The notes beneath the pieces are model-generated. The model was not told the origin of the DNA, did no database searches, and was given only the letters and a program-made list of their open reading frames with translations. A program made the position numbers and the translations under genes. Below are positions 34,136 to 47,159 of a DNA stretch of 64,000 bases, piece after piece (positions within the stretch are counted from its first letter, which is position 1; every line of letters starts with the position of its first letter). The stretch lies in the NCBI GenBank assembly GCA_903813345.2, contig CAIIXF020000010.1, positions 35,017,425 through 35,081,424 on the forward strand. Direction: 5' to 3'. This stretch comes from Owenia fusiformis (lineage: Eukaryota > Annelida > Polychaeta > Sabellida > Oweniidae).

Positions 34136-35811
34136 ACGCAAGAACGGGTGGGTACAAAATCCCTCAAAACTACATCAAAATGTGGATGGAGGGGCCTTTT
34201 TCGATAGCTGATTTCGAATGTGAAAATAGCATAATCTACAATAATTTTAAGCTTATGGGCTTTATAATAAGTTTCATAAGGCTCTAGACAGGGGACATCA
34301 ATCGTTTTTTCTTATAAAATAACATACAATAAGAGGAGGTATATGATCTTACAAAATTACATATAATTATGAATGACAACTGCAAAACGATGTAGTATTT
34401 CAATCAATATCTTTTTGGACACATTTTTGGCAATTGATAAGGGTTGATGCGTTTCTAAGTGTTTTTTCGATTCTTCAAAGTTATCTGTCGACAGTGTATA
34501 TTTAACATAGTGCTTCAAGTGTCCAAATGTCCAAAAAACTCACGGACTTGTGATTTTGGATTGTGGCAGTGGTTTCTGTATGGCTGGGGAGAGATGTGTG
34601 AGGCGCTGTTTCTTTGTAGGATTATATGTTTTGAGATTCTGGGGGTTTCTTTGTTAAGTATCAGGACCGAATCTTTCCATTTGTGTTTTTCATACTATTT
34701 CATCTTTCTTTTTTCGAAACTTACTCTGAACTGTTCATTATCCATTCTATTCCTTCTGATGAAATCAAGGATGTTTTGGGGTGTCAACCTTTTGGTTTTT
34801 AACCGTCCCTATTCTCTTCTATATCTCTCTGATCTATTCCATTTATGTAACCGGGAAATCACAAGAGTGCATGTGCTGTTTTGGGGGTGTTAACCGTTTA
34901 GGGCGTTTTTCACATTGAATGATGAGGTTATCAGAGCAACGTGCTCTATCCAGCGTTATGACATTTACTTGGTATGTTACGTTCTTTGTTGTTTCCACCT
35001 TAAGCTAAATATCACATTGCCAGGTGACTAGACAATAGAATGAAAAAACGTGTGTCTAGGTGAGAGGAACCAGAGGCTATAAATAGAAGACTTGACTTGG
35101 TTGGAGTTGCTCTGTCGATTTTAGGGTTATTTCTGAATATAAGCTTCCCAACCTTCATATTTGTGATGACCTCTCCCAAGGACACTTACATATCCTTGTC
35201 TTTTAAAAACCCAATCGATTGGTCATGACGTTTCCAAGTCAAGTCAACTGCAACTTCAAGTCTGCCAAGTTATGAAAAGCCAGTTGACGTTCATCCAAAA
35301 TATGTTTTACTATTTTCACTTAATCATTACGATAAAGATTGGGAGGTATGTGGAAATAGCGAAAGCCCCGCAGATGTCCCTGCTGGGGTTTGGGGGCAAT
35401 CCAGCACTTAAACTCCATCATTACATTGTTGCATTACATAATAATCACTTTATTGTATCAAAGGCAACGAAAATGAATTCAGATATGTCCTGCTGTCCAT
35501 GTATTCAATTTCGAACACAGATCTCATATCAGAATTCGTCGGAGGAAATGTAAAAATTCGCACCTAAAACGAGGTCCAAGGTCACAAGACCCAAAATCCC
35601 CTATTCAAAAACAACTTGTTTCAGTTTTATGTGACTCATCCTCGTTCGAGTCCATTCAGCAGTGGTCAAACTGCCTCGTATCAACTTGCACCTAGACTAG
35701 ACAGGGTGTCCCCCACCCTATCTAACCCTCATTAGAGCTTGTGAAACAGATGGGGGGAGACTAACTATTTCACTTATTTGGTAGCATGCTTAAATGAAAC
35801 GTGTACGTTGG
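34136..35811. other. Non-coding stretch
   Basis: A 144-codon frame at 34459-34893 is hydrophobic but shows no family pattern and no splice context. I do not call it a gene. Confidence 0.4.
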
Positions 35812-36556
35812 TTACAAAACAGCAGCTATATCAAGTGGTCACAAAACAGTTGCATGATATATCAAGTGCTGACAAAACAGCTGCTACTAGTATATCAAGT
35901 GGTGACAAAACAGCTGCTACTAGTATATCAAGTGGTGACAAAACAGCTGCTATATCAAGTGGTGATAAAACAGCTATTATATCAAGTGGTCACAAATGAG
36001 CTGCTCTATTAAGAGGTGACAAAACAGCTGCTATATCAAGTGGTGACAAAACAGCTGCTATATCAAGTCGTCACAAATGAGCTGCTTTATCAAGCGGTGG
36101 CAAAACAGCTGCTATATCAAGTGGTCACAAAACAGTTGCATGATATATCAAGAGGTGACACAACAGCTGTTGTATCAAGTGGTGACAAGACAGCTGCTAA
36201 ATCAAGTGGTCACAAAACAGCTGCATGCTATATCAAGAGGTGATACAACAGCTGTTGTATCAAGAGGTGACAACACAGCTGCTTTGTGGTAAAACAGCTG
36301 CTCTATCAAGTGATAAAAACAGCTGGTTTAGCAAGTGGTCATAAAACAGCTGCTATATCAAGTGGTGACAGAACAGCTGCTTTAGCAAGTGGTCATAAAA
36401 CAGCTGCTATATCAAGTGGTGACAGAACAGCTGCTTTAGCAAGTGGTCATAAAACAGCTGCTATATCAAGTGGTCACAAAACAGCTGCTGTATCAAGTGG
36501 TTAAAAACAGCTGCTTTATCAAGTGGTGACATAACAGCTGCTATCAAGTGGTGACT
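35812..36556. repeat. 27-bp minisatellite with recurrent CAGCTG motif
   Basis: The unit is close to ACAAAACAGCTGCTATATCA followed by AGTGGTG. Some units carry a 6-bp CTAGTA insertion, and a two-unit block (TTTAGCAAGTGGTCATAAAA...) is itself repeated near 36328-36450. About twenty units keep an exact CAGCTG. 27 bp is in frame, giving interrupted SSGDKTAAI-like translations that are not genes. Confidence 0.9.
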
Positions 36557-37961
36557 CGTAAAATGGCTGTATATCAACTAACAAGGAGTCTACCTTTTAG
36601 TCAGGTAACGCTTACCTGGTACTTGTTGAAGTTCACAAAAACTCGTGTATTTGATGTACAAGACGAAGACTTATCTTTTCCATTTCCTTTTAGCTTCGTC
36701 AGTGATTTGTTATCGAACTGACTTGTTTGACACGTTCACATCCCTTTGCCAATCTGCTTTGAGATTTACTTTCATTTGCTACTCGTGTAGGTCGTTTGGG
36801 TACTACAACACACCATGCCGACTCTGGATTCAAGGGCTGCATTTAAATTCTACCCCCTGAGACGATGCTCTCATTTAGAGATGCCAAGTCAACTTCTTCA
36901 CAAAGGGTAGATAAGATACTATGATCTCGCACAAGTCATCCTTGGTCCAAGGGAGGTTCACATTCGTTCAAAAATAAATGAAGCCCTTCGAATTAAGGAT
37001 GGCACAAATCGGAAGAACGACAATCTTTCCATAGACGTATCCAGGCACGAGGCAGGCTATGCAACTCGACGAATTATACGAAACATGACAAATAGGAAAA
37101 CACTTGTGACAAATACACCAGGAGCATAACAAGGTATTAAAAGATGACAAAATGCCACCACTTAGTAAGTTATTGCAAATGGTTACCAAAAGCGCAACAA
37201 TTTCAAGGCCGAACTCCGATCGCCTTACAGAAAAAAGATATTTCAACACTTCTTTGTATCGAATTATAAAAAAGAAAATGAGAATATCAAGTCTAAAAAG
37301 GCAACTACTGTAGCATGCCACCCGCTGGTCACAGAAATCACTTCAAATCTCAGCTTAAATCAACAAGTGCATTACAAATTCATAAATCCAATAATATTAA
37401 AAACATTAAAGAGGGGAGCTATAACATTACAGGTAGAAGAATGGAGCGGCGTGTAATCCGATTTGACAGTCATCAGAACCAATAAGGAAAGTTTACAGAT
37501 TATATACGAACCACTAGAGTTCTAAGCCCCCGACAGACCCCGTAATAGCTTTAAATTTCACAGTCTGGATAAAATACAGTCTGGTGAAGAGTCTCAATAA
37601 ATGGCTCAATTTGAGATTGGTTCTCATTAAATATATTTGGATTCTAGCGGCTGTGCGCTAGAATGATATAGAAAAATACACTTTGATTATGTAATTGCAA
37701 ATTGAAAGGTTTTGAAGGTGCATACGATTGTAAAGCATATTTTTGAAAGATACAGAACCTTTTTGGTCATATTCTTTTTCGCAGTTATATTGGTTTCCCA
37801 TCCAACAATTTTTATTTTTGACTCTTATATAAGTTTCATCAACAAAAATTCTTTAATTCTATCGAAATTGGACATTTTGTGCATCTTAAATCTAGAAAAC
37901 TGACACATTTCATCGATTATTTCAAATCTTTGTCAGCTATTCGCGATCGGTTACTACAACG
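36557..37961. other. Non-coding stretch
   Basis: No supported gene. A 117-codon minus-strand frame (36968-37321) is hydrophobic and lacks a recognisable family. Confidence 0.4.
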
Positions 37962-38245
37962 AACTAGATGGGATTGAAAATATTCTTGATTTTCATGGCT
38001 AGATAATTCAACATTCACGTCTGATAATATCAAGGTGACATCGATCCACATACAAAATTCATATCTAGAAAAGTGGTTCAAAAATGTTTATCGACTTTCA
38101 AATTTTTATTTGCTTTGAAAATATGATATCTGGGCCAGATAAATTCCCCATGGAGAAAGCCCACGTTATAAATTAATGATAATGAAATTTTTTTTATATG
38201 TAACTGACAATAATTTATTTTACTACCTATAGGCAACTGAGTAAC
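37962..38245. repeat. Diverged copy of the AGATGCGAGTAG dispersed element
   Basis: Aligns in the same orientation with 50150-50574 (ATTCTTGATTT, TCTAGAAAAGTGGTT, TTTATCGACTTTCAAA, AAATTCCCCATGGAG) but has lost recognisable terminal repeats. Oldest of four copies. Confidence 0.65.
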
Positions 38246-38989
38246 TGATATCGCAAGGAACGCGTTGTTATGGTTATTTAAAAGATTGCCCCAAGCACTT
38301 TAGATTAGATAGTTTACGGTATCATTTTAAACCAAGCAAACCTAAAAACAAACCGATTCTAGAATGTGACAATTTTGAATAATTTCTTTTCTATATCTAA
38401 TAGATCTGTTTCTACCTTTAGGTGAATTGTCAAATTCACTGAATGCCAAAAATATACGAAATGGTCCTAAATTTTCTTCAAGTGTTGTATTGAGGTACAC
38501 ATAGCCCAAGTACATAAATACAAGGTGGACATAGTAATTCATGTTATTATCACAAATATACACTTAATCATCTTTTCAAATTTTGATATATGATTAGTCA
38601 ACATTTTTGTTGGTAATTTTGTTGAGAAAACTCCAAAACGTGCGTAAATAATATCGAGGTCATTTTTGAAATATACGAATATGTTATTGCTGAACCCTTT
38701 GTGAAAAATAATATTTTCTCGTACAACGAAGTGGAAAATGATGAGAGATGGCAAGAAATAAAGTAAACAGACATGTGAACTGTCTATTTTGTATTGTCCT
38801 GAACTAAAATAACCCAATTTATAATTTGATTCAGAAAGATAGTGACCTTGAGGAGCGATCCAAGGAATGATGAAAAGCCAGAGATCATTCGTATTATGAT
38901 AATCAAGATTTAATGCGGGGTACTTGAAGTACCTAAATATGGACGGATTCCAAGAGAGAAAACTCTGCATGCTTGTATTTTCAATTGTT
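38246..38989. other. Non-coding stretch
   Basis: A 143-codon minus-strand frame (38539-38970) has no recognised motif; not called. Confidence 0.35.
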
Positions 38990-39027
38990 TGCTTGCTTGA
39001 TTGTTTGTTTGTTTGTTTGTTTGCTTG
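38990..39027. repeat. (TTTG)n simple repeat
   Basis: TTGTTTGTTTGTTTG core with TTGCTTG variants. Confidence 0.85.
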
Positions 39028-39077
39028 AGATAGAGAGAGTATATAAACTGATCAAGATCTACTTATAAGTTAGTTTA

Positions 39078-39444
39078 CCCTGCGTGCAGAGTCTAGTTAA
39101 ACTACACTCTGCCTAGTAGAGACCATATTACAGTTTAATAGCCCCACCCCCTCGACGGGTACCGGTGACAGTTTGGGTAAAACACTTTTGACCTACGCGC
39201 TGACCTTCCACCAATCAGCGAGCTTCAAGAAACATACGCCAAATGCGTTCTAATTAAATATTCGCATGTCATTGGTCAATTCCGGGCTCAATGATGACGT
39301 CAGAAGGAATGACCATATAAAGAACGTCGGTCAAATTTGGCCGACGAAAACTGATTGGCGCGGTGAGTTCACAGGTTTATTTTAGTTTGAAAGAGTGAAG
39401 ACGAAGCTCTCTTTTAAGAAGTGAAGTCAAACGAATGCAAAGGG
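39078..39444. mobile_element. MITE, TA/CCCT family (copy 1)
   Basis: TA-flanked. Starts CCCTGCGTGCAGAGTCTAGT and ends with GAAGTCAAACGAATGCAAAG followed by GGTA. The same two ends, in the reverse direction, bound 46980-47159 and 48646-48722, and one end occurs at 53116. The middle 250 bp is unique here and includes a run of CCACCAATCAGCG-like sequence. Confidence 0.75.
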
Positions 39445-39739
39445 TAAAGTTAGTTTGGCTACTTAATCAACTATGGCATCGCATGGCCTTTACAACCATC
39501 TAACAAACATACTTATCTTGAATTACATGTTGGCTGTGTTATACCTCTGATAAGGCAAATTGTCGAAACGATCTCTCTGATCTTGCAGATCTTGTTAAAT
39601 ATAAAGCTCTTCTCTCTATAATTTAAACTTAACGTAAGCATGGAATATATAATAACATGAAATAAAATATTGCATGAAAAAATGATCATTTTCAGGCATT
39701 TCTATACTCTAAAGCCTAAATCTAAAACGCTAACAGACT

Positions 39740-39979
39740 CAACAAGGGGGGGGGGGCAATTTTCAGGTCAGAAAAAACTTGGGCCCCTAAAATCCAAAAG
39801 TGGGCCGAAATTTTGAGGCCTGTTTTCTTCAAAATTTGGCCTGAAATTAAAAATAAGGCCTTCCAAGGCCCAGTAATGGCCAAAAAGCCCCCTTTTTGGG
39901 GCCTTGAGGCCTTTTTTGGGCCAAATCTTTTTTCAGGGCCACCCAAGGGGGAGGCCCAGGCCCCCCAGATCCGTCAGTG
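39740..39979. mobile_element. MITE, GGCGGATC family (copy C), left end shortened
   Basis: Right end CCCCCCAGATCCGTCAGTG. AGACT lies on both sides (39735-39739, 39980-39984), although about 18 bases of the left terminus are missing. The interior has the family's GGCC words and G run. Confidence 0.8.
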
Positions 39980-41162
39980 AGACTCGTCGACTCACAGGAC
40001 CCACTCTTTTTCAAAGTAAGACTATTTTACTATTACCGTGTACCTTCTTTAAAAATGAACTGAAATATAAACAGTTAAAGAGGTGTAACTTGAATGCCTT
40101 TATCCTGATAGCGTTTCACTGTACATTGTGCTTGGTTTTTAAAGTATTCAGTGTTCGCTGTAGATAATAGCCATATAAGTGTTCACTGTATTTGATTGTA
40201 TGTATGTGTTCCTATATACATACTTTTGTATGTTCACGGTAGGTAGATGTTCCCTCGCGTATTAATGGTGAGAAGGTGTTTTCTAGACAGGTGTTTATTG
40301 TAATTGGGTGTTTATTTTTATGTAAAAGTGTTCACTTGGAGGAGGTGTTCAGTTGAAGGAGGACCTGTTCACAAGTGGATAAAGCAAAAGTGGGTCTAAA
40401 TATCGTGCAATAAAGGAGAAGCATTCGCTACAGACAAGTTTTGCTTTAGATAAAATACACTGGCATTAAAGATAACAAGAGAAAGCAAAAGACAAGTACA
40501 ATGACTCTTGAGTTTTGACAAATACTTGTCATTGAGAACAGAAGGCGTATGTTTGCATGTTCGATGTCAAATTATCAAGGATACTTATAGGAGCTTATGT
40601 AAAACATCGAAACTGAACCAAACAAAAGATAAGGTTTTGTGATACATGGGTTTTGATTCACTACCTGTCTTCCGGATAAGGTCAAACCATCAACAAATTC
40701 ATTTTTCGTCGTGGATATTTCAGTGATTTTCCCGAAATAATTTGAATAAAGTCCCGGGTTTTATTAGATTTCTGTTCACTTTAGAGTCTTGACTACCCAT
40801 ATATTTGTTTTGTTCCTCGGTCAATCCACTCCTTTTCACTCTAGGTTGCATTTGAAAATGGCTACCGTAAAACGCGTCCTATCTTGTCTCTAGTACTTAG
40901 TATGCCATTACCTGCATCTACTTCAAAATTCCCATCCAAACATCCAGGATCCCAGTATTCGTGGATTAAAGGTTATCAGAATATTGGAAATAAAAAAATA
41001 TCTAGTCTATATAAAAAGCTTTAAACGGTGATTTCAATGGACCTCCCGTTGATATATTTGGAACCGTAGAGAGAACACTTGAATCTTATTTTCAATGATG
41101 TCTAGGCTCAAAGCAGAAAAGTTTTGTTATATAAACATTCCCAGTGTTTCGTTCCCAGCCAA
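39980..41162. other. Non-coding stretch with degenerate GTGTTCAC repeats
   Basis: At about 40150-40390 words like GTGTTCACTGTA and GGTGTTYA recur every 20-30 bp with much drift. No gene supported. Confidence 0.5.
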
Positions 41163-41218
41163 ATTGAGGATAGGGTCGTCACTATACACCTGAGGATAGG
41201 GTCGTCACTATACACCTG
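41163..41218. repeat. 27-bp direct duplication
   Basis: TGAGGATAGGGTCGTCACTA followed by TACACC occurs twice in tandem. Confidence 0.85.
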
Positions 41219-41368
41219 AGTTAATGCAATCAGACATTCTGAAGTGTGTCTATGTTTACCTTTATTTTCCGTTGACAATTTAACATTATGTACTGGCAAC
41301 AAAACAATGCATGTTTAACGTAGCAATCTATGTAAATAAATAACAGTTAAAACTGGATTGCAGCTTAG

Positions 41369-41499
41369 CATGTTTGTATTTGGTGATTTAAAAAATTTAT
41401 CATTACTTTTGTAATTAAGAAAAAACAAGTTTCGAATAATCATGGTTTAACACGCTATCAAATTAAGACTTCCTGTTGCCAAACTTGTGGCGGGGAGTG
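41369..41499. mobile_element. MITE, TA/CACTCCCC family, right part
   Basis: Ends GTTGCCAAACTTGTGGCGGG then GAGTG|TA, the family's right terminus. The left terminus was not found, so the start is a guess based on interior similarity (TATTTGGTGATTT). Confidence 0.55.
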
Positions 41500-41530
41500 T
41501 AGATTGAATCTCAATCTAGAGAGAGGGCTT

Positions 41531-41603
41531 GAGCGCCGGCACGTTCGGGCTAGGCGATTGGGCGCCGTAACCATGAGGTTGCGAGTTCGAGACGCGTGTG
41601 CTC
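41531..41603 (+). repeat. tRNA-like sequence (SINE head or tRNA pseudogene)
   Basis: A box-B-like GAGTTCGAGAC preceded by a box-A-like TAGGCGATTGGGC, with ends GAGCGCC / GTGTGCTC that can pair as an acceptor stem. The anticodon arm does not fold well, so I do not call a functional tRNA. It starts about 30 bp after a MITE end. Confidence 0.4.
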
Positions 41604-42362
41604 CTTGTGTTTATTCAATTATTAATTGAATAACATCGTTATATGAATTAAAAATATTACAGTTATTAGCAAATTAATCGATGTATGTTTTGTCTTTTTC
41701 ATTTCACAAAAAATAATTTAAATGTTTTCGAACTCAAAGATAACGTTAAGTACGTATTAGTTATATTGCACATTGATTGTAATGTAGTTATCTATTGTTG
41801 TCATTTGAAATTTCATTGCCATGGTGAAACTAAGTGGGAATAAACACAACATATGCACGTTAACATGACAACAGCTGACCAACTGCGTCAACAGGTGATA
41901 TCTCAATTAAGTTTTCTGATTACAGTAAAACATATCGAACTTATTTGCTATCAAAATTGACACAATGATTTTAATAACCTAATATGTAAATTGTATAAAG
42001 ACAATAGAAACCCGTGGTTACATGTTATCTTTAGAGTTCTGACAGAATTTTAAGTTGAAAAATTTGTTAAAAGGTGTGGACACGCTGGGTATTCCATGTT
42101 CACGCTGGGGGTTTCACTATATACGATGACTAAGAACAGCAGGAGAGGCTTATTGGCCGTGAGAGGCATGCTGTTTGAAATATATAAGTGACAAGATTGC
42201 GAAGGGAAACAACGGGACGTTATCCTATTTTATTTTCTGAATTAGTGGAATGGAGCTAATACAGTCTTACGAATTGGTTTACGTATTCGCAGGTTAACAG
42301 ACTGGGTTATCAGATCGTTTTATCTAATGCTTGTGCTAACACCGAAAGTAGATATACATATA
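41604..42362. other. Non-coding stretch
   Basis: Nothing supported. Confidence 0.4.
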
Positions 42363-42440
42363 CAGGGTGTCTACAAAATGTTAGTCTCGATACACTTGTA
42401 ATTTGTGTTGCAATTGTAAAGCAACTTTATTGACACCCTG
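42363..42440. mobile_element. Tc1/mariner-type MITE, 78 bp
   Basis: TA|CAGGGTGTCTACAAAATG ... TTTATTGACACCCTG|TA. The ends are inverted repeats typical of mariner-type elements. No coding sequence. Confidence 0.8.
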
Positions 42441-42505
42441 TATATAGGGACTGTGGGGTCCACATTTTATTATATTCAATTTCATGAAGTAAGGCGTTCC
42501 ACATT

Positions 42506-42527
42506 TTCAATTCAATTCAATTCAATT
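42506..42527. repeat. (TTCAA)n microsatellite, possibly a LINE tail
   Basis: Four pentanucleotide units. Read on the minus strand it ends AATAAATTGAATTGAATTGA, like the 3' tail of some LINEs, but no ORF2 remnant was seen next to it. Confidence 0.5.
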
Positions 42528-43021
42528 TATTCCTTAATAATATAATAAAATACAGTACATATAAAATTAAAACCATACTATACATAAAATGGACAGATGA
42601 TTTGAGAGGTTAAGCTAAACGTTTTTAAAAGAACTTGGACGTTAAACGTATAGAATAAAGGGCCTCTAGTGCGGCTATTAGTTTTCCACTTCGCAGTATT
42701 CATTGAGGACAATATCATAATAATATTACACATAAAATAAACGTGTAACTAAACCTCCCTATTGTCACTAGTTTTTGCGACTTAGTTTTTGTCGCTCCTA
42801 GCCTTCAAAAGGTTAATTGCAATAATGCGTTGTTATTTGAAATGTAAGCTTTGCAACTGCAAGCAATGAACCGTACAGCTAGAAACAGAGTGTGTATTTT
42901 CAACAAAAACAAACATAAAGCGATAAAATCTCCACCAGAAGCACCATGTGGAAAGTCGGACTATGTATTGCCAGCGTTTACTGCGATATATAGAACTATA
43001 CAGTTACGAACACTTTAGTTT

Positions 43022-43225
43022 CAAGGAATAAATGTTATTTTTACCGAAACTCACTGGTTGAAAGGCAAAAAGCAATGTTTACATTATGTTCCTCTTGTTA
43101 CCATGGTTTCATGGTCACAGAGCAATTCTTTTTTCAACGAAACCTTCAGCAGGAATAAATGTTATTTTTTACAAAAACCCACTGTTTGAAAAACAAAAGG
43201 CAATGTTTACATAACAGTTTTTCCT
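43022..43225. repeat. Imperfect tandem duplication, ~125-bp unit
   Basis: GGAATAAATGTTATTTTT, AAACYCACTG and GCAATGTTTACAT recur in the same order twice. Confidence 0.75.
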
Positions 43226-46200
43226 GTTATACTATCATGGTCATGGCCTCTTTTATCTTCTGAAAATGCACTAAGCCATTTTATGTTTGTAAATATTTAA
43301 ACCTTATTAGGACATTTTATAGGACCTGTGACTATATATTTTGAGACATTTCAGCCCCTGACTCAAAAATTGGATTTGATCGAGATGCATTTTTAATCAA
43401 GATTTCTTTGGACTTGTGTTAATTGATAAAAAGCCGTAGCTTAAGCTTTTCATATATTCTTGCTATATTCAGGATTCAAATTAGAGTATACTCAACTAAG
43501 TTTGTACCATATTTTATAACCAGTAGGCTATCATTCGAGATGAACAAAATTGGGACATGCCTCGTATATCAATCACATTAGATCTATAACATTTCCCCAT
43601 AGTTATCATTTAGTTTTTGATCACCCCTTGTATCCATGCCTCTTTAACCAAGTTCTTATTTAGTTTTGAATAATTTTTCATATAATTGCGCAATTAAGCT
43701 AGGATTTTCTCATTTCTGATCATCAGCCGTACACAAATCCCTATCACTGTCGCTCTTATTTAGTTTTTGTCCAACCCTCCTATGAACGCTCTATTCTAGA
43801 TGTAGGCCACCCCTCGTATTTCTGACCAATTTAAAAGTTTGTCTAGAGTTTCTAACGTAATTGCTACAATGGCAATGAAATCATGTACAGACCCGATACG
43901 GACCATTATGCCAATTTACGGCACTTTTCCATAATCCGAATATAGTCGATTAAGTCCGAATAAAGTGATCAATGTGTATTTTCATATTATTGTATAATGG
44001 CATACAAAGATTTAAATCAACTTCTCTTATTGAATATTGCTCTGGGACGTCTATGGACCTGGTTCAAAGTACAACCGATGGATTAATCTCCTTAAATCAA
44101 TTATTTGAAAAACCCTCACGTTTCCCTGAAGAGGTTTTACACCGGGTGGGTATTTTAATCGCATATTTTGGGAAAACTGTTTATCTACAGACAAACATTC
44201 CTGTATGTATTACAATGCCATTAATATGATGTGATAAAGCGAAACCCTTAAGAGGCAGAGGTTTTTATGAGCTCGTTTTGCCCCTTATATATTTTCTCAT
44301 TCACGGTTTCTTTTTGTATGTTTTGAACTATTGCCCGGGAGGGGGGGGGGGGGGGTAAACAAGAAACATTTTCCATCTTGGACAAAGAAAATTTATTTTT
44401 TAATTCGATCAAAGAAGCTGAGTTTCATTAGATCATTGATAAACCTCTGGTTGAAAATGGGGCTTAGATATATCACCCATGACGATCTTCCTTGTTCAGC
44501 AAGGGGATTCATTTGTTCCTTATATTTTTCATCATAAGCTTCCGTTCGGCATTTTGCTGCACAGAGGTATTTGAGAGACACAGTTGTGTAACAGTACATG
44601 ACGTTCGCAGTTCGAGGATACGACTGTTATGATTATTTATCTTTAATCATCATTACATAACCCTTTTCGAGCTTAATTTCGGCAGTGATTATCACTGGCC
44701 TCTCCAATTCGGGCTCGCTTACAGGTCGATGCCAAGTCTCAAGAAATGCCTCAATTTAAATTTGCTTTGTTGTGGGCGTGCACTAAACTGTATATACATA
44801 TAAACATTTTATTCATTGTACTATAGACTGTATATTCATACAATCCATTCCATATATTTTAAAACATGATAACACGACAGTAAAACTGTCAGAGAAAATC
44901 GTACGCCTTTTTAACATCCTGAAGCAGTGAAGTCAAGTGCCTGTGGACATTCTAATAAATATGGAAACATATATAAATCATTCAATCCCTTCCCTTTCTA
45001 ATAATCAGGTTAGCAACTAATGTTCTAGGCTCTGATTAGTGTAGGCCCCAAGGGCTGACAATAACAAGTTTCTTTTGATACGGACCAGTTGATTTTTTCA
45101 CTAGTATAGGAAAATAAAACTGTAACTGGTCCGTAATGCCATTTTGACCAGCACGTTTCAGATCCGTAGGGCATACACTGGCTCTGACCCTAAGGGTAAT
45201 CTACCAATGGGAGCCTTCTCTGTTTTTTAGAAAATAGCACAGATGAGCCAAGATGATCAAGCAATCGTTTACTTCAACCTCATTAAATTTGATTGATCAT
45301 TTTGGAGGTCGAGATGTTTGTAATGTCAAACAAATTCTGTTTGTGTTAATAAGATCTCAAGATTGGGTTCAACATAAACACCGACTTGACAACAGTATTG
45401 TCAGGTGATAAAGATAAGAAAATGAATTAGATCAAAACGATAAAATATAAAGCCCCCGAAATGAATTAACACTTACCTTATATAGACGATCATCTTTGAT
45501 TTTTGTTGTATATCCTATGTTTGGTGTATAATTAATCCGATATCATGACTCAGGCCATGTGGCTTATATCCAAGATTCAAAATATTTTCAAAACAATTTT
45601 TACATTTGCATATTTCATATTTTGATTTTGCAACCTTAACTCCAAACAGCTTAGTATTAAGTGTGGAGTTGAACCTAACTCGAGAATGATAAAGTAGTTT
45701 TATTTTGTATATCTTAAGATGTTCTCCACTCTATCTTACAATTGCCATTTCTTTCAGGCCTTAACTTAGTTTGGTTATAAATCCACTTTTACTATTGTAC
45801 CATTTTTCATTTCATTTTGAGGCATTATTAATGAGAGTTGCCTCTCAAACGAGCTCCAGACACCGCCTCTCAAGTCAACGTGTACCTGTGCAACCAACAA
45901 AGCTAAGCCGATCTGTTCTCGTGCCAAAGTTAATCGACTTTACCGGTTACCTCATTCTGATTTATCAGAGTCCCTCTTACCTAACGCTTTTGAGAGACTC
46001 TGATATATCGTGAGGCAGAACATGTTCCTAGCCAGTGCATTCTCCAAGTAAATCAGTGTATATGGAGGAATAAATTAGTGCCTATGAATGCACCGTTCTG
46101 TTTTCCCCTTTGTAAACTTTAATTCAATGAATTCATTATGTGGAAAACTTTTATTTATCTTGATGGTTCTTGTTTTTATATTGAAAATTAATAACTATGA

Positions 46201-46979
46201 TAATGTTGACATACTTCTTTTTTCTTATTATTTTCAAATTTAGAATTTTAAACAAGAATTATCATGCAAATGTCAACACTTAGATTATTTGGGAGAGAAT
46301 TGTGTTTGGTCACACTCATTAGGCTTTGTCTGATTATGTAATCATGCAACTGCAGGTAATGCCTTCCCATGATACTCATGGTCAATAGAACTCTGTAAAT
46401 AATTTGATTGGTCCGTACATTTTAGGGTTACAGGAAACATTTATTACAGTCAGTATCCCACAGTCTGAACTATTCCAAAAGGATAGTAAAGGCTGTGGAT
46501 CCCACAATGCGGTTACCTTAATAGCCATATAATAACCAGTCTGCCCTCTATCGGACAAAATGCGGTGTATGGTCAGAGACGCACAAAACCCCGAATCCAA
46601 AATTTCAATACACAACAATAACCAAATTAAACTAAAGTATGAAATTACATTGTAGTAATGTGTCGGTAATGTCCAATCAAAGGAAGGTGTGGCAAAATCA
46701 ATTAGTTAGGTAATATCAATGTCAGGAATATTATTAAGCTATCTCAGTAAGAACCATTCAATCAGATCTAGATCAAATCGAACATCTATAAACACATATG
46801 TGTTATATTATCAGACGATGGTGTAGTTATAAGTAGATAACGGGCATATTTATTGCTGTATTCGACGGGATCAAAATAAAATCATAATTCAAAGTGACAT
46901 GCTAATGATCATGTATTTGATTTTAAGGTGAATTACTGTAAAAAATAGTAAAATGGTAAACACCACAAACAGGGGTATA
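43226..46979. other. Long non-coding stretch
   Basis: No supported gene. A G run at about 44340-44356. Open frames of up to 85 codons (for example 43972-44229) lack recognisable domains. Confidence 0.4.
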
Positions 46980-47159
46980 CCCTTTCCTTTGCATTAGATC
47001 GACTTCGCTTCTTAAAAGAGAGCTTCGTCTTCACTTTAGATAGTATATAGTTCATTCTGATACGCATAGCATCCCCCTCTGTTGCATCGCAGAAGGATAG
47101 AGATGGAGAGGGCGTGGCTTACCACGATGTAGATAGTTAACTAGACTTTGCGCGCAGGG
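46980..47159. mobile_element. MITE, TA/CCCT family (copy 2)
   Basis: TA-flanked. Begins CCCTTTCCTTTGCATTAGAT and TTCTTAAAAGAGAGCTTCGT, ends GACTTTGCGCGCAGGG. 180 bp, reverse orientation to copy 1. Confidence 0.75.

Noticed and set aside
34459-34893. 144-codon hydrophobic frame
   Set aside because: No family pattern, no start or splice context, and the antisense frames are not convincing either.
36968-37321. 117-codon minus-strand frame
   Set aside because: Hydrophobic by AT-rich composition; no recognisable domain.
38539-38970. 143-codon minus-strand frame
   Set aside because: No motif, signal peptide or splice context to support it.
41531-41603. Functional tRNA gene
   Set aside because: Boxes A and B are approximate and the anticodon arm does not fold; kept only as a tRNA-like repeat.
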